Assembly (NCBI RefSeq): GCF_923079645.1
Contig: NZ_CAKLPY010000002.1
Location: forward strand, 496,001-560,000
From: Emticicia aquatica
GTDB taxonomy: Bacteria; Bacteroidota; Bacteroidia; Cytophagales; Spirosomataceae
Direction of reading: 5' to 3'
DNA: 64,000 nt
Below the pieces are notes generated by a model. That model searched no databases. It worked only from the letters and a program-made list of their open reading frames with translations, and was not told the DNA's origin. Positions 41,075 through 49,761 of the stretch are shown piece by piece (within the stretch, counting starts at the first letter, position 1; each line of letters begins with the position of its first letter). Both the position numbers and the translations under genes were made by a program.

Positions 41075-41146
41075 TACGAATCATTTCGTAGCAAATATAA
41101 TACGAAGTTTTTCGTAGTTCCAAATTTTATTACGAATATTTTCGTA
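41075..41146. promoter_or_regulatory. Three BlaI-type operators TACGAA-N4-TTCGTA
   Basis: Perfect 16-bp palindromes at 41075-41090, 41101-41116 and 41131-41146. Half-sites are identical in all three; only the 4-bp centres (TCAT, GTTT, TATT) differ. Start-to-start steps are 26 and 30 bp. Confidence 0.85.
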
Positions 41147-41285
41147 GAAAAAAAATAAACACCTAACAAAAACATCAATTCATAACAATCCATAATCCCA
41201 AAAAACGCAAAATTTACTTGGCAGTCAGCATCAAGTTTCAGTCAAAAAACTATCTTTGATAATTCATTCTATTCAAACCTTCATC

Positions 41286-42563
41286 ATGCCTAAAAAACTC
41301 ACCGAAATCATTGGTCGAAACTCCTTTAATCATACATTGTTTGCTGCAGTCACGGCATTTTTTACCTATATGTGTTTTTATCCATTTAGGCGAGCATACA
41401 CAGCAGCGACTTACGAAGAATTAGCCTTTTTTGGTGTTAATTTTAAAATCTTAATCATTACCGCTCAAGTATTGGGTTTTGCAGTTTCAAAAGGCTTAGG
41501 CATAAAATATGTCTCTGAAATGCTTCCTGCTCATCGCTCACGTAACTTACTGATAATGATTACTTTATCGTGGATTTGTTATTTGTTTTTTGCACTCACG
41601 CCTGCTCCTTTTAATTTGTTTTTTATCTTTTTAGCAAGTCTGCCTTTGGGCATGGTTTACGGCACAATTTTAGCTTTTTTGGAAGGTAGAAAAACGACCG
41701 ATTTATTAGTGGCTGTGCTAACGGCATCGTTTATTATGGGTTCAGGTTTTGCCAAAAGCATCGGAAAATGGGTAATGACTAGTCTAGAAGTAAGCCAATT
41801 TTGGATGCCTTTTGTGGCTTGTGCGATAATGATTGTGCCGTTTGGGTTTTGTGCGTGGTTGATGGGACAAATTCCTGCACCAACGGAGGTTGATAAAGCA
41901 AATCGTACCGAACGAAAGCCCATGCAAAAAGCTGATAGAAAGGCTTTTATCAAAGAATTTTCATTGAGTATGTTTATTTTTGTTATCTCTTATGTATTGC
42001 TCACTACTTTCCGAGAATTTCGGGATAATTTCACACCTGAGATTTGGAAACTGCTCGGTTACGGCAATAATTCGGCTATTTTTACTCAAACCGAAACCCC
42101 CATTGCAATTACTGTTTTGTTGTTGATGGCTGCCATGCGTTGGGTACAAAATAATTATAAAGCGTTCGTGATAATACAATTATTGATGTTGGCAGGTGGG
42201 GTTTTGATTGGCGTAAGTACATTACTTTATCAGCAAAAAATTCTTTCGCCAGTAGCTTGGTTGACTACTTTAGGTCTGGGTGTTTATATGGCATATTCGA
42301 TGTGCAATAGCCTTTATTTTGAGAGAATGATTGCTGCTTTCAAGAAATCAGGAACGGTTGGTTTTCTTATTACTTTTGCCGATTATTATGCATATTTGGG
42401 CAGTATTTTGGTGCTTTTCTATAAAAACTTCTTCCAAAAAAGTATTAATTACCTCGAATTTTTCATTCTTCTATCTTATTGTATCTCTATTATTTATGTC
42501 ATATTAGTTGCTCTTTCGATGTGGAATTTGAGTTTGAAAAGGGCAAAAAGTATTGAACAATAA
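41286..42563 (+). CDS. DUF5690 family MFS-like transporter
   Basis: 425 residues from the ATG at 41286; the upstream extension is unlikely. About eleven to twelve transmembrane helices. The opening FNHTLFAAVTAFFTYMCFYPFRRAYTAA is typical for DUF5690, a Bacteroidota family related in layout to glycerol-3-phosphate-type major facilitator proteins. Substrate unknown. It is divergent from the BlaI operon (221 bp) and ends in a strong terminator. Confidence 0.87.
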   Translation: MPKKLTEIIGRNSFNHTLFAAVTAFFTYMCFYPFRRAYTAATYEELAFFGVNFKILIITAQVLGFAVSKGLGIKYVSEMLPAHRSRNLLIMITLSWICYLFFALTPAPFNLFFIFLASLPLGMVYGTILAFLEGRKTTDLLVAVLTASFIMGSGFAKSIGKWVMTSLEVSQFWMPFVACAIMIVPFGFCAWLMGQIPAPTEVDKANRTERKPMQKADRKAFIKEFSLSMFIFVISYVLLTTFREFRDNFTPEIWKLLGYGNNSAIFTQTETPIAITVLLLMAAMRWVQNNYKAFVIIQLLMLAGGVLIGVSTLLYQQKILSPVAWLTTLGLGVYMAYSMCNSLYFERMIAAFKKSGTVGFLITFADYYAYLGSILVLFYKNFFQKSINYLEFFILLSYCISIIYVILVALSMWNLSLKRAKSIEQ

Positions 42564-42607
42564 TTTTTTCATTTCATTAAATCGAATATTACAATTGAAC
42601 ATTTTTA

Positions 42608-42643
42608 AAAATACCCGAAAATTCATATATTTTCGGGTATTTT
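42608..42643 (+). terminator. Terminator of the DUF5690 gene
   Basis: AAAATACCCGAAAAT (42608-42622) pairs with ATTTTCGGGTATTTT (42629-42643), a perfect 15-bp stem with a 6-nt loop. Confidence 0.92.
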
Positions 42644-42702
42644 ATATACTAACCTACTTTTAAAATATAACCACTTTTCATCACGCCTAAACCTATAATG
42701 CT

Positions 42703-43986
42703 ATGCAAAACAATTCCAAATGGTCACTTTCTCATAAAATTGTTTTTTATTTTAGTTTCCTATTTTTAGGACTTAATATTTTCCCCTTTCCCATCAATGT
42801 TCTACCATTTATTAATGGTTTTTTCTACGATATTATTGATGAATCTTTTTGGAATCCAATTGTACAATTGACTGGGAGAATATTTTTTGATATTAAAGAA
42901 GTGACCGTTCGTCCGAATGGAAGTGGCGATACAACTTGGAATTGGTTGCAGGAATTTTCGATGCTATGTATGGCATTGATTGGAACGATTATTTGGACAA
43001 TTCTGGGCAAAAATAAAAGCAATCACGATAAACTTAGTTATTGGTTCAATGTTGCTATTCGTTATTATTTAGCATTTACAATGCTAACTTACGGATTTGT
43101 CAAAGTTTTTCCTTTACAATTTGGCAATATTACTACTTATCGACTTTATGAAAGATTAGGCGAAATGAGTCCAATGGGACTATTGTGGACTTTCATGGCA
43201 TATTCGCAAGGCTATCAATTTTTTGGTGGACTAGCCGAAGTTATTGGTGGGTTATTATTATTTTTTAGGAGAACGACCACTCTCGGAGCATTGATTTGTG
43301 CAGGAGTTTTAGCAAATATTTTTGCATTAAATGTCTTTTATGATGTACCCGTCAAGATTTATTCATTTTTGTTATTGCTGATGAGTTTCTACTTATTATA
43401 TGAAGATTTTAGAAGATTATGGAGTTTTTTTGTATTGAATTTGCCTACAAAATCGAGGGTAATTACTCCTTTTTTAGATAAAAAATGGTTTATTATAAGT
43501 AGAATTGTTTTTAAAGTACTCCTTATAGTTGGTTTTGGAGGTGCAATGTTTTATGATGGTTGGTCGGAGTCTGAATACAAAGATGCACCTAAAACGGCTA
43601 TTTATGGACCATATAAAGTAGAAAGTTTTGAACGAAATAGTGTAGTTTCGGCAAGTGACACATTACGTTGGCAAGAAGTTTTCATTGACCGTAGAGGTAC
43701 GTATGACATTGCTTTTGTGACCAATCAAGACGGTTTACGTAAAAGAATTGATTTTAAGATAAATAACAAAAACCATCAATTATTATTGTCAGATTATACT
43801 TCAACCGCAACTGATACTACAAAATATGCTTTCAGTTATGTGCAAGCTGATTCGTCTTCGTTGTATTTGAAAGGAAAATTTAAGAATGATTCAGTAAAAG
43901 TATCAATGAAAAAAATGACTCGTAAAAACTTTTTGCTCAACTCAAGAGGATTCAATTGGATAAACGAGTATCCTTTTAATAAATAA
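42703..43986 (+). CDS. DoxX-like multi-pass membrane protein
   Basis: 427 residues. Membrane helices lie near residues 12-40, 90-105, 118-140, 150-230 and 262-282; a soluble C-terminal region of about 140 residues follows (from WSESEYKDAPKTAIYGPY) and has beta character. The central helices (YLAFTMLTYGFVKVFPLQF, FFGGLAEVIGGLLLFFRRTTTLGALICAG) resemble the DoxX/SURF4 core. Function unknown. Its stop codon is directly followed by the stop codon of the next, convergent gene (43986/43987). Confidence 0.8.
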   Translation: MQNNSKWSLSHKIVFYFSFLFLGLNIFPFPINVLPFINGFFYDIIDESFWNPIVQLTGRIFFDIKEVTVRPNGSGDTTWNWLQEFSMLCMALIGTIIWTILGKNKSNHDKLSYWFNVAIRYYLAFTMLTYGFVKVFPLQFGNITTYRLYERLGEMSPMGLLWTFMAYSQGYQFFGGLAEVIGGLLLFFRRTTTLGALICAGVLANIFALNVFYDVPVKIYSFLLLLMSFYLLYEDFRRLWSFFVLNLPTKSRVITPFLDKKWFIISRIVFKVLLIVGFGGAMFYDGWSESEYKDAPKTAIYGPYKVESFERNSVVSASDTLRWQEVFIDRRGTYDIAFVTNQDGLRKRIDFKINNKNHQLLLSDYTSTATDTTKYAFSYVQADSSSLYLKGKFKNDSVKVSMKKMTRKNFLLNSRGFNWINEYPFNK

Positions 43987-44709
43987 CTACAAATATTTAC
44001 CTCGTTGAAAAATAGTATAAAATCGAAGAATATGATTCACTATCAAAAACTCTCCGATGGTATTGATGACCCGAATAAAAATATAAGTAAATTCAAAAAT
44101 CCGTACTTCAGGTGGTAAAATGTAGTATAAATCTGCGATTCCTGTAAAAAATATACCTATTAAGAATAGCGTTCTATTAGGCTTTTTTTGGCGTTCGACT
44201 TGGATACCTGCAAGGACGAAAACCATGATAACAACCCAATAGAAATTGAACGAAAACATAGAAATTCTCGGATAATAATTGAGCATATATAAAAAACCAA
44301 CACCACCGATAAACCAAAGTGAATATAAAAAATAGTTTATTTTATCTTGAAGAAAACGTTTTTCTAGCGTCAAATCACTAAAAATGATGATTAATAAAAT
44401 TCTGATGCAAGGCTGAACATAAGAATAAACAATGTCGAATTGTTTATCATTTATGATTATTAATGATGACATACCAATCAAAAAAAGGCTTCCATAAGTA
44501 ATGGAAAGTAATAATAGTGGTTTTATTTGGTTTTTGAGGAATTTTGAGACGATATAAACAAATAAAAAGAAGTAGTCAAATTGAAACAAAAACAAACTTA
44601 AAGCCCTGTCTGACAAGCTTTTAAGTTCGTTTGGTTCGACTTTGATTGAAAAATAAATATTCACCAAAAGTACCAAAGAAAAGAAAAAACTGGTGAATCG
44701 CTCACTCAT
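43987..44709 (-). CDS. Multi-pass membrane protein of unknown function
   Basis: 240 residues from the ATG at 44709; a further in-frame ATG at 44763 exists. Seven or eight hydrophobic helices cover nearly the whole protein. The segment LIGIFFTGIADLYYILPP near residue 190 recalls YhhN-like lysoplasmalogenases only weakly, and I do not assign a family. It is convergent with the DoxX-like gene without a gap. A perfect 15-bp inverted repeat lies 55 bp upstream of its start. Confidence 0.72.
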   Translation of the reverse strand: MSERFTSFFFSLVLLVNIYFSIKVEPNELKSLSDRALSLFLFQFDYFFLFVYIVSKFLKNQIKPLLLLSITYGSLFLIGMSSLIIINDKQFDIVYSYVQPCIRILLIIIFSDLTLEKRFLQDKINYFLYSLWFIGGVGFLYMLNYYPRISMFSFNFYWVVIMVFVLAGIQVERQKKPNRTLFLIGIFFTGIADLYYILPPEVRIFEFTYIFIRVINTIGEFLIVNHILRFYTIFQRGKYL

Positions 44710-44763
44710 AATAGTTTTTCTGTTGTATTCCACTGCAATATAATAAAGTAGCACCAATTTCAA

Positions 44764-44810
44764 TGATATTTACTAAAAAGCTATTAAACGGTATATTTTA
44801 GTAAATATCA
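44764..44810. repeat. Perfect 15-bp inverted repeat in a divergent gap
   Basis: TGATATTTACTAAAA (44764-44778) and its exact complement at 44796-44810 surround a 17-bp loop. It lies between divergent genes, where a terminator is not expected. It may be an operator or a leader hairpin of the minus-strand gene. Confidence 0.7.
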
Positions 44811-45034
44811 CTTTGATTTAAAGTATTTTCTTCTCTTTTTTATCATAATCCATATACATAAAGTAGTTAATTATTGAAATCACTCTTAAGAGTAACATAT
44901 TTATTACACCTAATTGTAAGTTTTTTACTGTTATCCTAACATATATATGTAATACAAAAACCTAAAAAGCTCTTTAATACCTTTGTTTCAAAAAAAATAA
45001 ATTCAAATCCATATTACATTTGTGTAAAAAAGGC
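44811..45034. other. Remainder of divergent gap before the beta-helix gene
   Basis: Together with the inverted repeat, 325 bp without a gene. Two TAnnTTTG words face the beta-helix gene (TACCTTTG at 44978-44985 and TACATTTG at 45015-45022), neither with a well-placed -33 TTG. Confidence 0.55.
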
Positions 45035-47233
45035 ATGAGCAAACTTTTACTGTTTTTTTTACTACTAATTTCTCCCTTTCTATTTGCCAAAAACTTCTAC
45101 GTTTCTAGTTCAAATGGTAACGATAGTAATAATGGCCTAAGTCCAATTCTTGCATGGAAAACGATAACAAAAGTAAATGCAAGCATGAGTTTAATACTGC
45201 CAGGCGATTCTGTTCTGTTTAAATCAAACGAGATTTTTTCGGGTACTTTGAGTATTACTTGTAGCGGCACAATTACACAGAAAATTACTTTTGGTACTTA
45301 TAATGGGGTTTTGCCAGCTATTTTACTGCAACAACTTACTGGCAATTGGGTTCCAAATACTGTGGCTAATACTTGGGTTCTAAGTCTTCAGACACCATTT
45401 CCACCTACTATCAATCAAATGTACATCAATGATTCATTTCAACATGTAGGTCGTTTTCCCAATACAGGGAGCTTAATTATAGATTCTACTGTTAATCGAA
45501 CTACTTATCTTGATGCAGAATTATCAACCGCTCCTGATTGTTCTGGTGGCGAAGTTTTAATTGAGGTAGCGGGCTGGCAACGCACGGCAGTGGAAATAGC
45601 TTCACAATCTGCATCAGCATTTCAATTAAGTAAAAACGTTTATTACGGTGCTGGGTTTGACCAAAAAGGGAAAAGATATTGGCTTAGAAAAGATTTTGAT
45701 ACACTTGATGAACAAGGAGAATGGTATTATAATCCTGTGACAGGAAAACTATACATTTATTCTTTATTCGACCCCAGTCTTCTTAAATTACAATTTTCCT
45801 CGTTAGATAAAAATATCACCATAAGTAGTTGCAATTATATTAAACTCGAAAACTTATCAATTACTAATTCTAATAATACAGGTTTGGAAATAAATACCTC
45901 TTCAAATATTGAGATTGATAAATTCAGTATTACCAAAGCAGCAAGCTACGGAATATTAGCTTCAAACTCGTCCTCTTTAAAAATAACAAATTCAAATTTT
46001 GACAAAATTGGTGTTGGTGCAATAAAATTCACAACATCCCATTTTTGTTCAATAATCAACAATAGTATCACAAATGTGGGCAATCTTGATAATGTTGAAG
46101 TGGTAGATTCGCCATCAGGTATATTTTTAGTTACTTGTAATAACGCTGTTGTTAAAGAAAACACCATTGATGGTCTTGGGATGATAGGCCTTTGGTTTAA
46201 GGGAAATAATAATCTCATTCAAAATAATATTATTAGAAATTACTGTATTTTCCTTAATGATGGCGGTGGAATTTATACAGCAGGAACTTCAACAGGTAAT
46301 CAAATTATTGGTAATATTTGTCAATATGGACGAATTGGAGGTCAAAATTTTGGTATTTACCTTGATGATTATTCTAAAGGTTATACAGTTGACGGAAATA
46401 TTTGTACTGATAGCAATGATGCAGGAATTCACTTGCATGATGCAACCAACAATATTATAGTAAATAACATATTCGCTTATAGTAAATTTCGCCAAATGCT
46501 TTTGCAAATGTACAGAACAACTACAGGTAGCATAACTAATACGATTAAAAACAATATTATGGTTTCTAATAATGGGCTTTCAGCGGGATATTGGTTAGCT
46601 ACGCCATATAGCCCAACTGACTTAGGGTCATTATTAGATAGCAATTTTTATATTGATCCATTCAAAATCAATAAAATACTAATTGACCTCAAAGGAGCAA
46701 TCAATAAGCAATATAACTTAAATATTTGGAAAGCCTTTAATATAGATATTAATTCTAAAGAATCACCTTTACTTTACCCTTCTGGTACAAGTTCAGACTT
46801 TTTAAAGTTATACATTAATGATACTAAAATACCCCTGACTTTTTACCCAAGTAAAAATGAGGTATTTATCAATCATAAAGGTGATACGGTCTGCGGGCTG
46901 GTAACCTTACAACCTTTTTCAGGCATAGTTTTGATGAAAGTACCAAATCAGAAAACAGGTATTTCTATTCAAAATATAGTCAGTGGTGGTGTGATTTTTA
47001 GTTATGAAAATCCACAATTGCCTTGTCCAAATCCTATTACAAATTTTCAGTGGAACTTTCCCACAGGTACTATTTTCTTGAATGGTACTACTGCCAATAG
47101 TGCTAATCCACAAGTGATTTTACCAAATAATTGTACGAATTGCCCAATTTCGCTGACTACCAACAACGGAACACAATACCTAAATTTTCAAGAAACAAAA
47201 AATGCCGCTGGAATTTATATCGGTGGAGAATAA
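45035..47233 (+). CDS. Secreted parallel beta-helix protein
   Basis: 732 residues from the ATG at 45035 with a signal peptide (MSKLLLFFLLLISPFLFA). Residues about 20-55 carry FYVSSSNGNDSNNGLSPILAWKTI, typical of the first coil of pectate-lyase-like helices. The central region has many short N/S/T-rich coils (ITNSNNTGLEINTSSNIEID, NNIIRN, NGNICTDSNDAGIHLHDATNN). A C-terminal domain with several Cys follows, without a recognisable T9SS sorting motif. Such proteins bind or cleave polysaccharides. The gene is followed 14 bp later by another secreted-protein gene, probably the same operon. Confidence 0.87.
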   Translation: MSKLLLFFLLLISPFLFAKNFYVSSSNGNDSNNGLSPILAWKTITKVNASMSLILPGDSVLFKSNEIFSGTLSITCSGTITQKITFGTYNGVLPAILLQQLTGNWVPNTVANTWVLSLQTPFPPTINQMYINDSFQHVGRFPNTGSLIIDSTVNRTTYLDAELSTAPDCSGGEVLIEVAGWQRTAVEIASQSASAFQLSKNVYYGAGFDQKGKRYWLRKDFDTLDEQGEWYYNPVTGKLYIYSLFDPSLLKLQFSSLDKNITISSCNYIKLENLSITNSNNTGLEINTSSNIEIDKFSITKAASYGILASNSSSLKITNSNFDKIGVGAIKFTTSHFCSIINNSITNVGNLDNVEVVDSPSGIFLVTCNNAVVKENTIDGLGMIGLWFKGNNNLIQNNIIRNYCIFLNDGGGIYTAGTSTGNQIIGNICQYGRIGGQNFGIYLDDYSKGYTVDGNICTDSNDAGIHLHDATNNIIVNNIFAYSKFRQMLLQMYRTTTGSITNTIKNNIMVSNNGLSAGYWLATPYSPTDLGSLLDSNFYIDPFKINKILIDLKGAINKQYNLNIWKAFNIDINSKESPLLYPSGTSSDFLKLYINDTKIPLTFYPSKNEVFINHKGDTVCGLVTLQPFSGIVLMKVPNQKTGISIQNIVSGGVIFSYENPQLPCPNPITNFQWNFPTGTIFLNGTTANSANPQVILPNNCTNCPISLTTNNGTQYLNFQETKNAAGIYIGGE

Positions 47234-47247
47234 TAAAACTAACATTT

Positions 47248-49140
47248 ATGAAATTACGAATAATGTGCTTGTTGATTATTGTTTGTATTGCAAACGTATC
47301 AAAAGCTCAAATAAAGTTTGGTAATAATTTAGGAAATCTCAACCCAAGTGCAATCCTTGAAATGGAAAGTACGAATAGAGGTTTATTAATTCCAAGAATC
47401 GCCTTAATGAGTACTGCGGCATCTTTTCCACTACAATCGCATGTTGCAGGAATGCTGATTTATAATACTGCCACCGCTGGCGTTTCACCAAATAATGTTA
47501 TTCCAGGTATTTACTTAAATAATGGAGCAAAATGGGACTTAGTTACTACAAAAACACCGAGTAATGTTGTTAATGTTGATGGTTTGGCTTCAAGTCTCGC
47601 TAGTCCAAATAGTTTTTCTGGAGCAAGTTTTTCACCCAATGAACCTAATAATTTAGACAGACTTTATGTAAATACAATTGACGGGTCAAATTGGATTTTT
47701 AATGGAACTCAATATAGTTCAGTGATGGTAAACGCCACTACCCCCTGGATGTTGGCTGGTGGTACAAATGATGCAGGAGGAAATAAAACAGGCAGAATTT
47801 ATCGACCTGGTGGTGCAGGTGTTGGTAGTAGTACTATTTCGCCAACAGCAAGTGCATTATTTGAATTATCAAGTACTACTCAGGGATTTTTACCTCCTCG
47901 AATGCTTAAAGCTCAAATGCAAGCCATCGAAAATCCATCCGAAGGATTAGTTGTGTATTGCTCAGACTGTTTTCCAAAAGGGCTTCAATTTTATAATGGA
48001 GAAGGTTGGATTAGTAGTAGTTCTACCTCAGGTATTACTCCTGCCTTAGTCTCAGATGTAAATTTTACAGCTAACAATGGATTAGCAGCAGGTACAATTC
48101 TGACAGGCACATATACATTTACGCCAAATGGCTCTGGTACAAACGCAAGCACTTTTAAATGGTATGCAGCCACTGATAAGTCCATTCCTGGCACACCTGT
48201 TGGCACTGCTTCAACATACACACTAACTACAAATGACTTAAATAAATGGATAGGTTTTGAAGTAACGCCAGCAAGGTCAGTTGCTGGTTCAGCAGGTACA
48301 CCCATAATTGTTTGGAAATCTGGTATAACAAATATTGCTGATAAGGCTCCGCTTACTACTATTCTTGTGTATTCTCTCAGAAAAGTTCGTTCAGCATATA
48401 TAGGTCCTCTTATAAAAGTTCGTCGTTCTTCTGATAATACCTCACAAGATATTAATGCCGATGTGAATGGAAATTTAGATGAAACTGCTTTGTTAAGTTT
48501 TGTAGGAACTGGTACTGGATATGTTGAAATATGGTATGACCAAAGTGGGTTTGGTACAAATGCGTCACAATTAACTACTAGTTTACAACCAATTATTGTT
48601 AATGCTGGCGTTATTGTTAAAGAAAGTAGTAAGCCCGCTATTAGTTTTAATTCACAAAGATTAGGATTTGCAGCTTTACGTAATAACGGCTCAAATGGAT
48701 GGAATCTAAGTTATATGCTTCAAACAACTGCAAAATTTACATCATCTGGGTATTTTATTGGCCGTAAAACATCATACAATGGTGGTTATGGAGCAGATGT
48801 TACTACTTTAAAGGGATTGTATAAAAACAATGTAAGTACCTATTCTACAACGGGCACGTTGGCCAATACTAATTATGGAAATTATTATTATAAAAATAGT
48901 AATCTTACGACTGGTAGTCAATCAATAAGTTACTATAGAGATGGTCTGATTTATCAAGCCGCCACAAGTTATTCGTATAATATTCAGCTTGATTATATCG
49001 GTGCTGATAATACCGATGGAACTGGGAATAATTTCGTAGGAAATATCAGTGAAATCATTTTGAGTCAATTATTACCAACTGAGACTGTCAAAGAGTCGAT
49101 ATTTTGGGATAATACAAATTTCTTTTGGCTAGGAAAATAA
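47248..49140 (+). CDS. Secreted adhesin-like protein with arabinofuranosidase-B-like domain
   Basis: 630 residues from the ATG at 47248 with a signal peptide (MKLRIMCLLIIVCIANVSKA). The N-terminal half shows tail-fibre-like repeats found in Bacteroidota surface proteins (NPSAILEMESTNRGLLIPRI, GMLIYNTAT, then SALFELSSTTQGFLPPRM and EGLVVYCSDC). The second half has a beta-sandwich with LVYSLRKVRSAYIGPLIKVRRSSD, LLSFVGTGTGYVEIWYDQSG and QPIIVNAGVIV, as in alpha-L-arabinofuranosidase B catalytic/LamG-like domains. Catalysis is unproven; it could bind glycans. Longer open frame to 47131 overlaps the previous gene and lacks a signal. Confidence 0.85.
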   Translation: MKLRIMCLLIIVCIANVSKAQIKFGNNLGNLNPSAILEMESTNRGLLIPRIALMSTAASFPLQSHVAGMLIYNTATAGVSPNNVIPGIYLNNGAKWDLVTTKTPSNVVNVDGLASSLASPNSFSGASFSPNEPNNLDRLYVNTIDGSNWIFNGTQYSSVMVNATTPWMLAGGTNDAGGNKTGRIYRPGGAGVGSSTISPTASALFELSSTTQGFLPPRMLKAQMQAIENPSEGLVVYCSDCFPKGLQFYNGEGWISSSSTSGITPALVSDVNFTANNGLAAGTILTGTYTFTPNGSGTNASTFKWYAATDKSIPGTPVGTASTYTLTTNDLNKWIGFEVTPARSVAGSAGTPIIVWKSGITNIADKAPLTTILVYSLRKVRSAYIGPLIKVRRSSDNTSQDINADVNGNLDETALLSFVGTGTGYVEIWYDQSGFGTNASQLTTSLQPIIVNAGVIVKESSKPAISFNSQRLGFAALRNNGSNGWNLSYMLQTTAKFTSSGYFIGRKTSYNGGYGADVTTLKGLYKNNVSTYSTTGTLANTNYGNYYYKNSNLTTGSQSISYYRDGLIYQAATSYSYNIQLDYIGADNTDGTGNNFVGNISEIILSQLLPTETVKESIFWDNTNFFWLGK

Positions 49141-49270
49141 TATTTAATTGATATTATTTAGGAAACCAAAATAATCAAAACTACAGATTATCCATTTCTT
49201 ACTTTTGTTTAAATCATTTTGAAATTAATGAAGAATTAGATAAATTTAGTCTTATAAACATTAAGGTTAT

Positions 49271-49423
49271 GTGCATGATAATTATAAAAGTACAGTAGCT
49301 ATTTTGGCTGGATTTGTATTTGTAGTGTTTATTTCAATTTGGCTAAAATATCGCAATACTTTTAAAATCGATTTCTATGAAACTAAACTTAGATACAATC
49401 ATTATTTTTGGGCAAAATATTGA
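49271..49423 (+). CDS. Possible small single-pass membrane protein (GTG start)
   Basis: 50 codons starting with GTG at 49271, directly after an in-frame stop at 49262. Residues about 9-24 (VAILAGFVFVVFISIW) form one membrane helix with a charged, aromatic tail. It overlaps the start of the VOC gene by 47 bp. It could equally be chance in an AT-rich gap; no homologue is known to me. Confidence 0.25.
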   Translation: MHDNYKSTVAILAGFVFVVFISIWLKYRNTFKIDFYETKLRYNHYFWAKY

Positions 49424-49757
49424 TAAATTAAAAGCATTTTATGTTGGTATTTTAAAGCTAGAAGTTATTGAAGAATTGCAATCCGAATGGTTACTTATTA
49501 GAGCGGGGTTTTGTAATATTGGCCTGCATAAAGTTGGCGAACAGTTTATAGACAGCAATCAAGATTCATTCAAATTTGATAAGAATACCAAAATTGTTTT
49601 TGAAATTGATGAAGACATATATGATATTAGAGAGCAGTTACTCGCCTCAAATATATCTATGAAAGACGTAAAATCATTTGACAATTATCCATTTTTAATA
49701 TGCGATGGTGAAGACCCAGAAGGAAATGTATTCCAGTTGAAACAAAAGAAATCTTAG
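49377..49757 (+). CDS. VOC-family (glyoxalase-like) protein
   Basis: 126 residues. One beta-alpha-beta-beta-beta module pair of the vicinal oxygen chelate fold: IIIFGQNIDKLKAFYVGILKLEV at the N-terminus and FLICDGEDPEGNVFQLKQ at the C-terminus. The usual first metal His is absent or replaced, so enzymatic activity is uncertain. It is followed 4 bp later by the convergent metalloprotease gene. Confidence 0.87.
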   Translation: MKLNLDTIIIFGQNIDKLKAFYVGILKLEVIEELQSEWLLIRAGFCNIGLHKVGEQFIDSNQDSFKFDKNTKIVFEIDEDIYDIREQLLASNISMKDVKSFDNYPFLICDGEDPEGNVFQLKQKKS

Positions 49758-49761
49758 TACT

